Positions 7,460 through 14,327 of a stretch of 15,544 nucleotides of DNA are shown piece after piece. The notes under the pieces are model-generated. The model was not told where the DNA came from. It was given only the letters and a program-made list of their open reading frames with translations, and did no database searches. The number at the start of each line of letters is the position of its first letter. Position 1 is the first letter of the stretch. The position numbers were made by a program, and so were the translations under genes. Source of the stretch: Flavobacterium sp. (GTDB taxonomy: Bacteria; Bacteroidota; Bacteroidia; Flavobacteriales; Flavobacteriaceae); NCBI RefSeq assembly GCF_021151785.1, contig NZ_JAGKWP010000056.1:1-15544 (forward strand), given 5' to 3'.

Positions 7460-7471
7460 TATCGTACGATA
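7460..7471. promoter_or_regulatory. Palindromic operator candidate TATCGTACGATA
   Basis: This is a 12-bp perfect palindrome in otherwise A/T-only surroundings, between gldA and the divergent TetR-type regulator. TetR-family dimers usually bind such symmetrical sites near their own gene, so it is the best candidate operator for the protein encoded at 7547. It overlaps the presumed -33 region of gldA and lies 43 bases upstream of the regulator's -7 box. The palindrome is seen; binding is inferred. Confidence 0.5.
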
Positions 7472-7514
7472 GATTAAAAAAAGTTAAAAATGATTATTTT
7501 GTTTAAATATTTTG

Positions 7515-7522
7515 TAAATTTG
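7515..7522 (+). promoter_or_regulatory. -7 promoter box for the TetR-photolyase operon
   Basis: TAAATTTG matches TAnnTTTG and would place the transcript start near 7528, giving a leader of about 19 bases before the ATG at 7547. The only nearby TTG (7499-7501) is closer than the usual -33 spacing. This may be the main promoter for the whole run of genes to 14261, since no strong internal promoter was found. Confidence 0.5.
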
Positions 7523-7546
7523 TTAAACAAAAAAACAATTAAAATT

Positions 7547-8221
7547 ATGGCAAAGAAGAAAACAACCGAAATAAATAAAGATGCTGTGGTGTCTTTTTAC
7601 ATGGATCATGTGCTTTTAAAAGGTCACAAGCCACATTCAGTGTATGAGTTTGCTAAGAATAATGGCATTGAAGAATCGGAGTTTTATAAATATTTTGCTT
7701 CTTTCGAGGCGTTAGAAGAACAGTTTTTTTCTGATATGTTTCATTATACATTGGAATTGTTAAATAATACAGCTGATTACGACAACTACGATGCTGCACA
7801 AAAATTGTCTTGTTTTTATTTTACTTTTTTTGAAGTAGCTACTGCCAATAGAAGTTTTGTTGTGTACTTGCTAAAACAAGAAAAAATGCCGTTGAAGAAT
7901 CTTATGAAGCTAAAGCAACTTCGAAAAGAGTTTTTGTCTTATGTTAAAACGGTTTTAGAAACTCCCTATAAAATTGAAAATCAAAAAATAACAGATATTC
8001 AAAATAGAGTCGTGCATGAAGGGGCTTGGTTACAATTCATGTCTATTCTTAAGTATTGGATGGAAGATACTTCAACTAGTTTTGAAAAAACTGATGTGTT
8101 TATTGAAAAATCGGTGAAAGCTAGTTTTGATGTGGTGTATAATGTTCCTATTGAAAGTATTCTCGATTTTGGAAAATTTATTTGGAAAGAACGATTTGGA
8201 AATTTTAATTCAAGAAAATGA
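7547..8221 (+). CDS. TetR/AcrR-family transcriptional regulator
   Basis: The 224-residue protein has a TetR-type DNA-binding head: in residues 10-60 the helix-turn-helix is readable as SVYEFAKNNGIEESEFYKYF followed by FEALEEQFF, the usual VxxIAxxAGVSxxTLYxYFxSKExL pattern. The C-terminal part is a helical, aromatic-rich ligand/dimer domain; its ligand cannot be told from sequence. I chose the ATG at 7547 (MAKKKTTEINKD) over the upstream ATG at 7490, which precedes the -7 box and would add a non-conserved A/T-encoded tail. It is first in a co-directional run ending at folE and probably controls it. A perfect palindrome about 75 bases upstream is a candidate binding site. No MerR/LitR-type B12 photoreceptor regulator, common near photolyase operons in other bacteria, is present in this window. 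Confidence 0.82.
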   Translation: MAKKKTTEINKDAVVSFYMDHVLLKGHKPHSVYEFAKNNGIEESEFYKYFASFEALEEQFFSDMFHYTLELLNNTADYDNYDAAQKLSCFYFTFFEVATANRSFVVYLLKQEKMPLKNLMKLKQLRKEFLSYVKTVLETPYKIENQKITDIQNRVVHEGAWLQFMSILKYWMEDTSTSFEKTDVFIEKSVKASFDVVYNVPIESILDFGKFIWKERFGNFNSRK

Positions 8222-8240
8222 TATTCCAACTAATAAATTC

Positions 8241-8256
8241 TAATAACCTATTATTA
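8241..8256. other. A/T inverted repeat in the TetR-AarF spacer
   Basis: The 82-base spacer 8222-8303 contains TAATAA-CCTA-TTATTA, a 6-bp stem with a 4-base loop, followed by an A-run and GGGG. It is too weak and lacks the T-tract needed for a terminator. TAGGTTTC at 8272-8279 matches seven of eight -7 box positions and could be a weak internal promoter. Nothing else is evident in the spacer. Confidence 0.2.
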
Positions 8257-8303
8257 AAAAAGGGGATTCTGTAGGTTTCCACTGAAAAAAATAACTTAAA
8301 CAG

Positions 8304-9611
8304 ATGAAAAAAATAGATTCTATTCCAACGAATAAAGTGGAACGGGTAGCTAAATTGGTTACTACCGGTGTTAAAGTAGGTGGGAATTATTTAAAATACT
8401 ACGGAGAAAAGGTGGTTAACCCAAATTTAACCAAGGATAAATTGCATGAAAATAATGCCGCTGATATTTATGACGGATTAAAAGAATTAAAAGGCAGTGC
8501 TTTGAAAGTGGCTCAGATGTTGAGCATGGAGAAAAATTTATTGCCTCAGTCTTATGTTGAAAAATTTTCGTTGTCGCAATTTTCTGTTCCGCCTTTATCG
8601 GCACCATTAGTTCGTAAAACGTTTAAAAATTATTTTAATAAATATCCAGAAGAATTGTTTGATGAATTTGCGCCCGATTCTATTAACGCAGCGAGTATTG
8701 GTCAAGTACATCAGGCCAAAAAATATGGTAAAGACTTAGCCGTAAAAATTCAATATCCTGGTGTAAGAGAAAGTATTAGTACAGATATCGCTTTGGTTAA
8801 GCCTATTGCGGTGCGAATGTTTAATTTGCAAGGTACTTCAGATGAATATTTTCAAGAAGTGGAGGATAAATTAACAGAAGAAACGGATTATCAATTAGAA
8901 TTGAAACAAAGTGAAGCTGTTCGTAAGGAATGTGAAGTGATCGAGAATTTAAAATTTCCAAGTTATTATCCTGAATTGTCTTCGGATAAAATCATTACAA
9001 TGGATTGGATGAAAGGCATTCACTTGTCCGAATTTTGTAAATCTGATGTTTCGCAGGAAAAAAGAGACCGTGTGGGACAAACCCTTTGGAATTTTTATAT
9101 GTTTCAAATTCATAAGTTAAAAAAATTTCATGCTGATCCTCATCCGGGTAATTTTTTAGTCGATGATCAAGCCAATTTAATTGCGATTGATTTTGGTTGT
9201 ATGAAACAAATTCCAGATTCATTTTACAAACCTTATTTTGAAGTGTCTACTCCAACTGCTTTGGCCGATAGTGCTTACTTTAAAAGTAAATTAGTTGAAT
9301 TAGAAATTTTGAAACCAACCGATAGTCCAAAAGAAATAGAGTTTTTTACGGCGATGTTTCATGAATTGTTAACGGTTTTTACGGAACCCATTCACAAACC
9401 TGAATTTGATTTTGCCAATCCTGAATTTTTTGGAAAAATAGCAGCGTTGAGTGAAAAATTTGCAAACGACAAGCAATTGCGTAAAATGAATGGGAATCGA
9501 GGTTCTAAGCATTTTATTTATGTTAATCGAACGTTTTTTGGCTTGTATAATTTAATGTTTGATATCAAAGCCAAAATTAAAATCAACGACTTTGAAAAAT
9601 ACTTATCATAA
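8304..9611 (+). CDS. ABC1/AarF (UbiB/COQ8-like) atypical kinase
   Basis: The 435-residue protein belongs to the ABC1 (AarF/UbiB/COQ8) kinase-like family, whose studied members support isoprenoid quinone synthesis and act as unusual ATPases/kinases. Visible motifs are an N-terminal KxGQ-like element written here as KVAQ (68-71), the Ala-rich loop NAASIGQVH (128-136), the ATP-contacting Lys148 in LAVKIQYPG, EETDYQLEL (192-200), the catalytic HADPHPGN (276-283) and the metal-binding DFG (296-298). The core is therefore intact, but Gly of KxGQ is Ala70. No obvious membrane helices are seen at the C-terminus, unlike UbiB. Its 3' end overlaps the next small gene, tying it to the photolyase cluster. 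The substrate is unknown; a role in quinone or light-damage physiology is only inference. Confidence 0.88.
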   Translation: MKKIDSIPTNKVERVAKLVTTGVKVGGNYLKYYGEKVVNPNLTKDKLHENNAADIYDGLKELKGSALKVAQMLSMEKNLLPQSYVEKFSLSQFSVPPLSAPLVRKTFKNYFNKYPEELFDEFAPDSINAASIGQVHQAKKYGKDLAVKIQYPGVRESISTDIALVKPIAVRMFNLQGTSDEYFQEVEDKLTEETDYQLELKQSEAVRKECEVIENLKFPSYYPELSSDKIITMDWMKGIHLSEFCKSDVSQEKRDRVGQTLWNFYMFQIHKLKKFHADPHPGNFLVDDQANLIAIDFGCMKQIPDSFYKPYFEVSTPTALADSAYFKSKLVELEILKPTDSPKEIEFFTAMFHELLTVFTEPIHKPEFDFANPEFFGKIAALSEKFANDKQLRKMNGNRGSKHFIYVNRTFFGLYNLMFDIKAKIKINDFEKYLS

Positions 9612-9741
9612 AGGGAATAAGTCTTATTTGCCAAGTAAAATTTGTGCTTCTTGTGAGAAACCTTTTTCTTGGAGAAAAAAATGGGAGAAAAATTGGGATG
9701 AAGTAAAATATTGTAGTGATGCTTGTAGAAAAAGGAAGTAA
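9592..9741 (+). CDS. DUF2256 zinc-ribbon-like mini-protein
   Basis: This is a small gene of 49 residues matching the DUF2256 family pattern as I recall it: LPSKIC, CASC, PFSWRKKWEKNWDEVKYC and a final SDACRKRK. The four Cys arranged as CxxC and CxxxC suggest a zinc ribbon; the rest is very basic and tryptophan-rich. The start is uncertain. There is no ATG; I prefer the TTG at 9592, giving MKNTYHKGNKSYLPSK, because family members begin with a similar short basic lead. TTG at 9559 and TTG at 9628 are alternatives. It overlaps the end of the AarF gene by 20 bases and the start of the photolyase gene by 23, so it is tightly coupled. Function is unknown; DUF2256 genes are recurrent photolyase neighbours. 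Confidence 0.82.
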   Translation: MKNTYHKGNKSYLPSKICASCEKPFSWRKKWEKNWDEVKYCSDACRKRK

Positions 9742-11032
9742 AAAAATCATTTGGTTTAGGAATAATTTGCGTACACACGATGCTGCTTTTTGGAATCATA
9801 TTCAAAAAGAGGATGAGGTCATTGCACTCTATTGTTTGGAACCAGAATGGTTAAAACCTACTTCTTTTGGCTGGAAAAAAATGGAAGTCTTTCGGGCTCA
9901 ATTTTTAGTAGAAACATTGCAAGAGTTACAACTACAATTGTCTAAAAATAATATTTCTTTTTATTTTTTTCATTGTCATGCCATCCAAGCATTTGAAGAA
10001 ATTTATTCAAGTTTTCCGTTTGATACCATCATTTCACAAAAAGAATGGACTCAAGAAGAAGTCGAGGTTGAAAATAAAGTCAGAACTGCTTTCCTCAACG
10101 TTAGCTGGAAAACGGATTACGACCAATTTTTAATTGAACCTGCTCAATTGCCTTTTTCTCTAAACGATTTACCCGATGTTTTTACGTCGTACCGCAAAAA
10201 AGTAGAACAAAAATGGGCAGTTAAAGCGGTGCAATCCAAACCAAATATTTTATTTAAAAAATTGAATTTACCTTTTTCTTCTTCGATACCCACTATTGAA
10301 GAATTGGGGTACTCTTCTTTACAGGTAGATGAACGTTCGGCTTTTCCTTGCAAAGGAGGTGAATCTGAGGCGTTACAACATTTGAAAAAATACATTTGGG
10401 AACACCAACAAATTACAACCTATAAGGAAACAAGAAATGAATTGGTGGGTATTCAGTACAGTACCAAATTGGCTCCTTGGCTAGCAAATGGATCGCTTTC
10501 CGTTCGAACGGTGTATCATGAAGTGAGAAAGTTTGAACAGGAAGTCTTAGAAAATGATTCGACTTATTGGGTCTTATTCGAATTGTTGTGGCGCGACTTT
10601 TTTAAATGTGTCAGTATTAAATACGGAAATCAATTGTTTCAACTTTCAGGGATTTTAAACCGAAATTATAATTGGAAAAGAAATGAAAAAGTAATTGCTG
10701 ATTGGATCAATGGGAACACCCGTTATGATTTTATCAACGCGAATATGTTGGAGTTAAAAAATACGGGATGGATGAGTAATCGAGGAAGACAAAATGTAGC
10801 GAGTTATTTTGCAAAAGAAATGGAACAAGATTGGCGAATTGGGGCGAGTTATTTTGAAGCATTTTTAATAGATTATGATGTGCATTCCAATTATGGAAAC
10901 TGGAATTACTTAGCAGGTGTTGGAAATGATCCACGAGACCGCAAGTTTAATATAGAATTGCAAGCTAAAAACTACGATAATTTTCGTGTTTTTCGCAATC
11001 TTTGGTTAACTAAAAAAGTGGTAGAATTATGA
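9719..11032 (+). CDS. CRY-DASH type cryptochrome / photolyase
   Basis: This encodes a flavoprotein of 437 residues in the cryptochrome/photolyase family. The N-terminal alpha/beta antenna domain begins KKIIWFRNNLRTHD. The DASH-like FLIEPAQLPF and DVFTSYRKKVE follow at about 137-165. The FAD-binding helical domain carries YKETRNELVG, YSTKLAPWLANGSLS (248-262), DSTYWVLFELLWRDFF (280-295), TGWMSNRGRQNVAS (350-363) and DYDVHSNYGNW (386-396). CRY-DASH proteins repair cyclobutane pyrimidine dimers, mainly in single-stranded DNA, and may also sense blue light; many use a methenyl-THF antenna. The motif usually near TGxPFVDANM reads TRYDFINANM here. I chose the ATG at 9719; the preceding GTG adds only one residue. 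It overlaps DUF2256 by 23 bases and the next gene by four (ATGA). Confidence 0.93.
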   Translation: MLVEKGSKKIIWFRNNLRTHDAAFWNHIQKEDEVIALYCLEPEWLKPTSFGWKKMEVFRAQFLVETLQELQLQLSKNNISFYFFHCHAIQAFEEIYSSFPFDTIISQKEWTQEEVEVENKVRTAFLNVSWKTDYDQFLIEPAQLPFSLNDLPDVFTSYRKKVEQKWAVKAVQSKPNILFKKLNLPFSSSIPTIEELGYSSLQVDERSAFPCKGGESEALQHLKKYIWEHQQITTYKETRNELVGIQYSTKLAPWLANGSLSVRTVYHEVRKFEQEVLENDSTYWVLFELLWRDFFKCVSIKYGNQLFQLSGILNRNYNWKRNEKVIADWINGNTRYDFINANMLELKNTGWMSNRGRQNVASYFAKEMEQDWRIGASYFEAFLIDYDVHSNYGNWNYLAGVGNDPRDRKFNIELQAKNYDNFRVFRNLWLTKKVVEL

Positions 11033-12555
11033 TTTTGCGCTTGCTTTTAGGTGATCAATTGAATGATGCCCATTCTTGGTTTCAGGAACAAGATCAATCG
11101 AATTACTTGTATGTAATGATGGAGGTGCAATCGGAAACGAATTATGTAAAACAGCACCAACAAAAGATTGTCGCTTTTTTTTCTGCTATGCGAAATTTTG
11201 CAGAAACTTTAAGTTCAAAAGGTTGTCAGGTATATTATATAAAAATTAATGATTCGCTTAACAAGCAATCTTTTGAAGAGAATATTAAAGGGTTAATCGA
11301 ACCATTTTCAATAACGGCCATACATTATCAATTGCCCGATGAATATCGATTATACCAAGTGTTTAAAAATTTTAAATCGATATTTTCTCTAGAAGTTAAG
11401 GCTTTTGATACAGAACATTTTTTCTGTAGTTTGTCTGAAATTGCAGAATTGGGTAAAGAAAAAAAATACTATTTGCTTGAAAACTTTTACCGGCACCTAA
11501 GAAAAAAACATCAAGTTCTTGTAATAAACGATAAACCGTTGGGAGGAAAATGGAATTTTGATGCAGAAAATAGAAATAAATGGAAAAATCAAGTTCCTAT
11601 TCCTGATGTAGTTTATTTCAATAATGATGTTTCAAGCGTGGTTGAGGATTTAAAGGCTATGAATATTGAAACCTTTGGGAAATCTACTTCTATTTCGAAC
11701 TATCCCAAGTCAAGAGAACAGGCCTTGTTGCAATTAGATTATTTCACAACACATTTATTGCCTCATTTTGGAACTTTTCAAGATGCCATGCATACTGATG
11801 AGGTATGGTTGTTTCATTCTAATTTGTCCTTTGCCATGAATGTAAAAATGTTGAGTCCCAAAGAAGTGGTGCAAAAAGTGGAAGATTATTACAGAACTAA
11901 TCAAGATAAGGTAGGTTTGGCACAAGTAGAAGGATTTATTCGGCAAATTTTAGGTTGGAGAGAATATGTAAGAATGGTGTATTGGAATAAATTTAATGAG
12001 TTGAAATCTGGCAATTTTTTAGAACATGAACGCACATTGCCCGAAGTTTTCTGGACGGGAAAATCGAAAATGAAATGTGTAGCAACTTGTACTCAAAACT
12101 CGTTAGATCATGCTTATGCACATCACATTCAGCGATTAATGGTTTTAGGAAACTATGCACTTTTAATGGAATCTCATCCAGATGAAGTAGATGCATGGTA
12201 TTTGGGTGTTTATGTTGATGCAATAGAATGGGTTCAATTACCAAATACTAGAGGTATGAGTCAGTTTGCAGATGGAGGTATTGTAGCTACTAAGCCCTAT
12301 ATTTCTTCGGCCAACTATATTGATAAAATGAGTAATTATTGTTCGTCTTGTTCTTATGACAAAAAAACCAAAACGGAAGAAAACAGTTGCCCATTCAATA
12401 GTCTGTATTGGCATTTTTTAGATCGAAATAGAAATCGGTTGGAATCCAATCAACGTATGAAAATGATGTACGCTTTGATGAATAAGATGGACCAACAAGA
12501 ATTGAGTAAAATTAATGAACGAGCACATTTTTTAATTGAAAAAAGAAACCTATAG
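11029..12555 (+). CDS. Iron-sulfur (6-4) photolyase-like protein (PhrB / DPRP family)
   Basis: This 508-residue protein belongs to the prokaryotic FeS-containing cryptochrome/photolyase group (deoxyribodipyrimidine photolyase-related proteins). Members such as Agrobacterium PhrB repair (6-4) photoproducts using FAD, a lumazine antenna and a 4Fe-4S cluster. The N-terminus LRLLLGDQLN is typical. Candidate cluster ligands are Cys350 (in KMKCVATC), Cys438 and Cys441 (NYCSSC) and Cys454 (NSCPFN), the same four positions I recall for PhrB. QILGWREYVR, LMVLGNYALLM, DAWYLGVYVDAIEWVQLPNTRGMS (split by family motifs) and GGIVATKPY lie in the FAD/DNA-binding half. The start ATG overlaps the CRY-DASH stop, so both photolyases should be translated together. 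The lumazine antenna is inferred from the family and not visible here. Confidence 0.92.
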   Translation: MILRLLLGDQLNDAHSWFQEQDQSNYLYVMMEVQSETNYVKQHQQKIVAFFSAMRNFAETLSSKGCQVYYIKINDSLNKQSFEENIKGLIEPFSITAIHYQLPDEYRLYQVFKNFKSIFSLEVKAFDTEHFFCSLSEIAELGKEKKYYLLENFYRHLRKKHQVLVINDKPLGGKWNFDAENRNKWKNQVPIPDVVYFNNDVSSVVEDLKAMNIETFGKSTSISNYPKSREQALLQLDYFTTHLLPHFGTFQDAMHTDEVWLFHSNLSFAMNVKMLSPKEVVQKVEDYYRTNQDKVGLAQVEGFIRQILGWREYVRMVYWNKFNELKSGNFLEHERTLPEVFWTGKSKMKCVATCTQNSLDHAYAHHIQRLMVLGNYALLMESHPDEVDAWYLGVYVDAIEWVQLPNTRGMSQFADGGIVATKPYISSANYIDKMSNYCSSCSYDKKTKTEENSCPFNSLYWHFLDRNRNRLESNQRMKMMYALMNKMDQQELSKINERAHFLIEKRNL

Positions 12556-12561
12556 AGTGTA

Positions 12562-12873
12562 ATGAGTGAAACAAAAGTTATAGCGTTAAGACCGAATGCT
12601 GCATTTTCAGAAACTGAAATAGATCGAATTATAGAAATGGCTTGGGAAGATCGAACTCCTTTTGAAGCCATTGCGTATCAATTTGGAATTCCCGAAAAAG
12701 AGGTCATTCAAATTATGAGGAGGGAATTGAAACGATCGTCTTTTAACCTTTGGCGAAAAAGGGTCAATTCGGGGGTTAGTCAAAAACATGCACAGAAGCG
12801 AAACCCCGAAATAAATCGCTTTAAATGTACTTTACAAAGACAAATCACAGGAAATAAAATATCAAAAAGATAA
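12562..12873 (+). CDS. DUF2805 / TIGR03643 family protein
   Basis: A small 103-residue protein with the DUF2805 (TIGR03643) pattern: SETEIDRIIEMAWEDRTPFE (15-34), then YQFGIPEKEVIQIMRRELK (38-56) and SSFNLWRKRVNSG (58-70), followed by a basic tail. The two helices around FGIPEKEVIQIMRREL look like a helix-turn-helix of sigma-factor or RNA-polymerase-associated type, so DNA or RNA binding is possible but unproven. It starts six bases after the photolyase stop and ends six bases before the SDR gene. The family is often found beside photolyase genes, which suggests a shared job or shared control; no function has been established that I know of. Confidence 0.85.
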   Translation: MSETKVIALRPNAAFSETEIDRIIEMAWEDRTPFEAIAYQFGIPEKEVIQIMRRELKRSSFNLWRKRVNSGVSQKHAQKRNPEINRFKCTLQRQITGNKISKR

Positions 12874-12879
12874 AAAGCT

Positions 12880-13563
12880 ATGAAAAAATTTTTAATTATT
12901 GGGGGAAGTAAAGGAATAACAAAAGAGGTGGTGCAGCAACTTTCTGCTCAGGGCGATTTTTGTTACGTTGTTTCAAGAACGGCACCCGATTTTCCGTTTA
13001 ATGGAACTCATTTTGCCTTGAATGTGCTTACAGATGAATTACCTACGCTAGATATTTTAGATGGAATCGTTTATGGTATTGGGACGATCAATTTAAAACC
13101 GTTTAACCGTCTTTCTATGGATGATTTTGCACAGGATTGGCAAGTAAATGTAATGGGGGCTGTTAAAGTAGTACAGCATTATTTGCCTCAATTAAAACTT
13201 GCATCTCAAGGAAGTGTGGTTATGTTTAGTTCGGTGGCCGCACAGCGTGGTATGCCTTTTCACGCTAGTATTGGAGCGGCTAAAGGTGCCGTGGAAGGAT
13301 TGGTAAAGAGTTTGGCAGCAGAATTAGCACCTAAAATACGAGTGAATGCAATTGCTCCTTCAATTGTTGACACACCGCTTGCAGCCGGAATTCTAAGAAA
13401 CGATTCTATTAAAGAAAATATGGTAGCAAAACATCCATTAAAACGAATTTTACAGCCTGAAGATGTAGCCAAAACGGTTGTTTTTTTACTTAATGATTCC
13501 TCAAATGGTATAACCGGACAAATATTTATTCAAGATAACGGACTGATTTCAATCAGCAACTAA
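12880..13563 (+). CDS. Short-chain dehydrogenase/reductase-like protein lacking the catalytic Tyr
   Basis: The 227-residue protein has the fold signatures of a classical SDR: IGGSKGIT (7-14) for the nucleotide loop, Asn90 in WQVNVMG, Ser118 in MFSSVA, Lys135 in GAAKGAVEG, and RVNAIAPS followed by DTPLA. However, the YxxxK Tyr, expected 13 residues after Ser118 and four before Lys135, is Ile131, and the last Gly of the TGxxxGxG loop is Thr14. Ordinary NAD(P)H-dependent carbonyl reduction is therefore doubtful. It lies between DUF2805 and folE in the photolyase operon; SDR genes are known beside folE in light-regulated clusters, where a pterin-related role has been supposed. What it really does, catalysis by another route or cofactor binding only, is unknown. 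Confidence 0.85.
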   Translation: MKKFLIIGGSKGITKEVVQQLSAQGDFCYVVSRTAPDFPFNGTHFALNVLTDELPTLDILDGIVYGIGTINLKPFNRLSMDDFAQDWQVNVMGAVKVVQHYLPQLKLASQGSVVMFSSVAAQRGMPFHASIGAAKGAVEGLVKSLAAELAPKIRVNAIAPSIVDTPLAAGILRNDSIKENMVAKHPLKRILQPEDVAKTVVFLLNDSSNGITGQIFIQDNGLISISN

Positions 13564-13574
13564 AAAAGATAGCT

Positions 13575-14261
13575 ATGACAAAGAACCCAACAGTTGATAC
13601 ATCAAAATTAGTCTCTTTTTCTATTGATGAAATAGGAGATAATCATTTATTCACTTCCGTAGAAACTCCCATGAAAGCCGATGCTTTTCTCTTGTCTGAC
13701 GAAGAGAAAAAAGATAAAATTGCTTTTCATTTTAAGGAAATAATGGAAGTTTTAGGACTCGATTTAACGGATGATTCCTTAAAAGGGACTCCACAACGTG
13801 TGGCCAAAATGTATATCGATGAGATTTTTTGTGGCTTGAATCCAGCGAACAAACCGCAAGTGGCCCTTTTTGAAAATAAATACCAATACAATCAGATGCT
13901 GGTGGAAAAGAATATTACCTTTTATTCTAATTGTGAACATCATTTTGTGCCAATTTTTGGTAAAATACATGTAGCGTATATTTCAAAAGGAAAAGTAATC
14001 GGACTTTCAAAAATAAATCGAATTGTGCAATATTTTGCGCAACGGCCACAAGTCCAAGAACGGCTTACGATGCAAATTGGTCTAGAATTGCAACAGATTT
14101 TAGAAACAGAAGATATCGCCGTAATTGTCGATGCTAAACATTTGTGTGTGTCTTCTCGAGGGATTAAAGACGAAAGTTCGGCTACGGTAACTAGTTACTA
14201 TGGAGGAATATTTCAAAACGAGCAAAAAATGATGGAACTACATAATTATTTGAAAATGTAA
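13575..14261 (+). CDS. folE: GTP cyclohydrolase I
   Basis: FolE converts GTP to 7,8-dihydroneopterin triphosphate, the first step of pterin and folate synthesis. The 228-residue protein shows GTPQRVAKMY (71-80), the zinc ligands Cys120 and His123 in NCEHHFVP and Cys191 in KHLCVSSRG, catalytic-region GKVIGLSKINRIVQYFAQRPQVQE (within 139-162, split here by family blocks), and ESSATVTSYYGG near the end. Zinc positions are each ten residues above those of the E. coli enzyme, consistent with a slightly longer N-terminus. It is the last gene of the photolyase run, 11 bases after the SDR gene. Its location suggests supply of reduced pterin or folate for photolyase antenna chromophores under the same control; whether a second, housekeeping folE exists cannot be seen here. 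Confidence 0.95.
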   Translation: MTKNPTVDTSKLVSFSIDEIGDNHLFTSVETPMKADAFLLSDEEKKDKIAFHFKEIMEVLGLDLTDDSLKGTPQRVAKMYIDEIFCGLNPANKPQVALFENKYQYNQMLVEKNITFYSNCEHHFVPIFGKIHVAYISKGKVIGLSKINRIVQYFAQRPQVQERLTMQIGLELQQILETEDIAVIVDAKHLCVSSRGIKDESSATVTSYYGGIFQNEQKMMELHNYLKM

Positions 14262-14283
14262 CTGTTCATTCTTTTTTTAATGA

Positions 14284-14315
14284 TATTTTTTCATAATAAT
14301 AGATATGAAAAAATG
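14284..14315. repeat. A/T-rich inverted repeat downstream of folE
   Basis: TTTTTTCATA (14286-14295) and TATGAAAAAA (14304-14313) form a perfect 10-bp stem, extended by an A-T and a T-G pair, around an 8-base loop. On the plus strand no T-tract follows, so it is not a standard terminator. It may stabilise the folE mRNA 3' end, or form a two-hairpin end with the terminator at 14328. Confidence 0.45.
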
Positions 14316-14327
14316 AGCATAGTTTTG

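Noticed and set aside
7490..7546. ATG at 7490 as the TetR-type regulator start
   Set aside because: It precedes the predicted -7 box and adds a hydrophobic, non-conserved lead. The ATG at 7547 begins a typical basic TetR N-terminus.
9518..9805. Minus-strand open frame opposite the AarF end, DUF2256 and photolyase start
   Set aside because: It is antisense to three well-supported genes, with no recognisable protein features, so it is a shadow frame.
10144..10395. Minus-strand open frame inside the CRY-DASH gene
   Set aside because: It shows no family motif or promoter, and the plus-strand protein is strongly conserved there.
14284..14315. A/T-rich inverted repeat as the folE terminator
   Set aside because: No T-tract follows the stem on the plus strand; the hairpin at 14328-14360 with its T-run is the better terminator.
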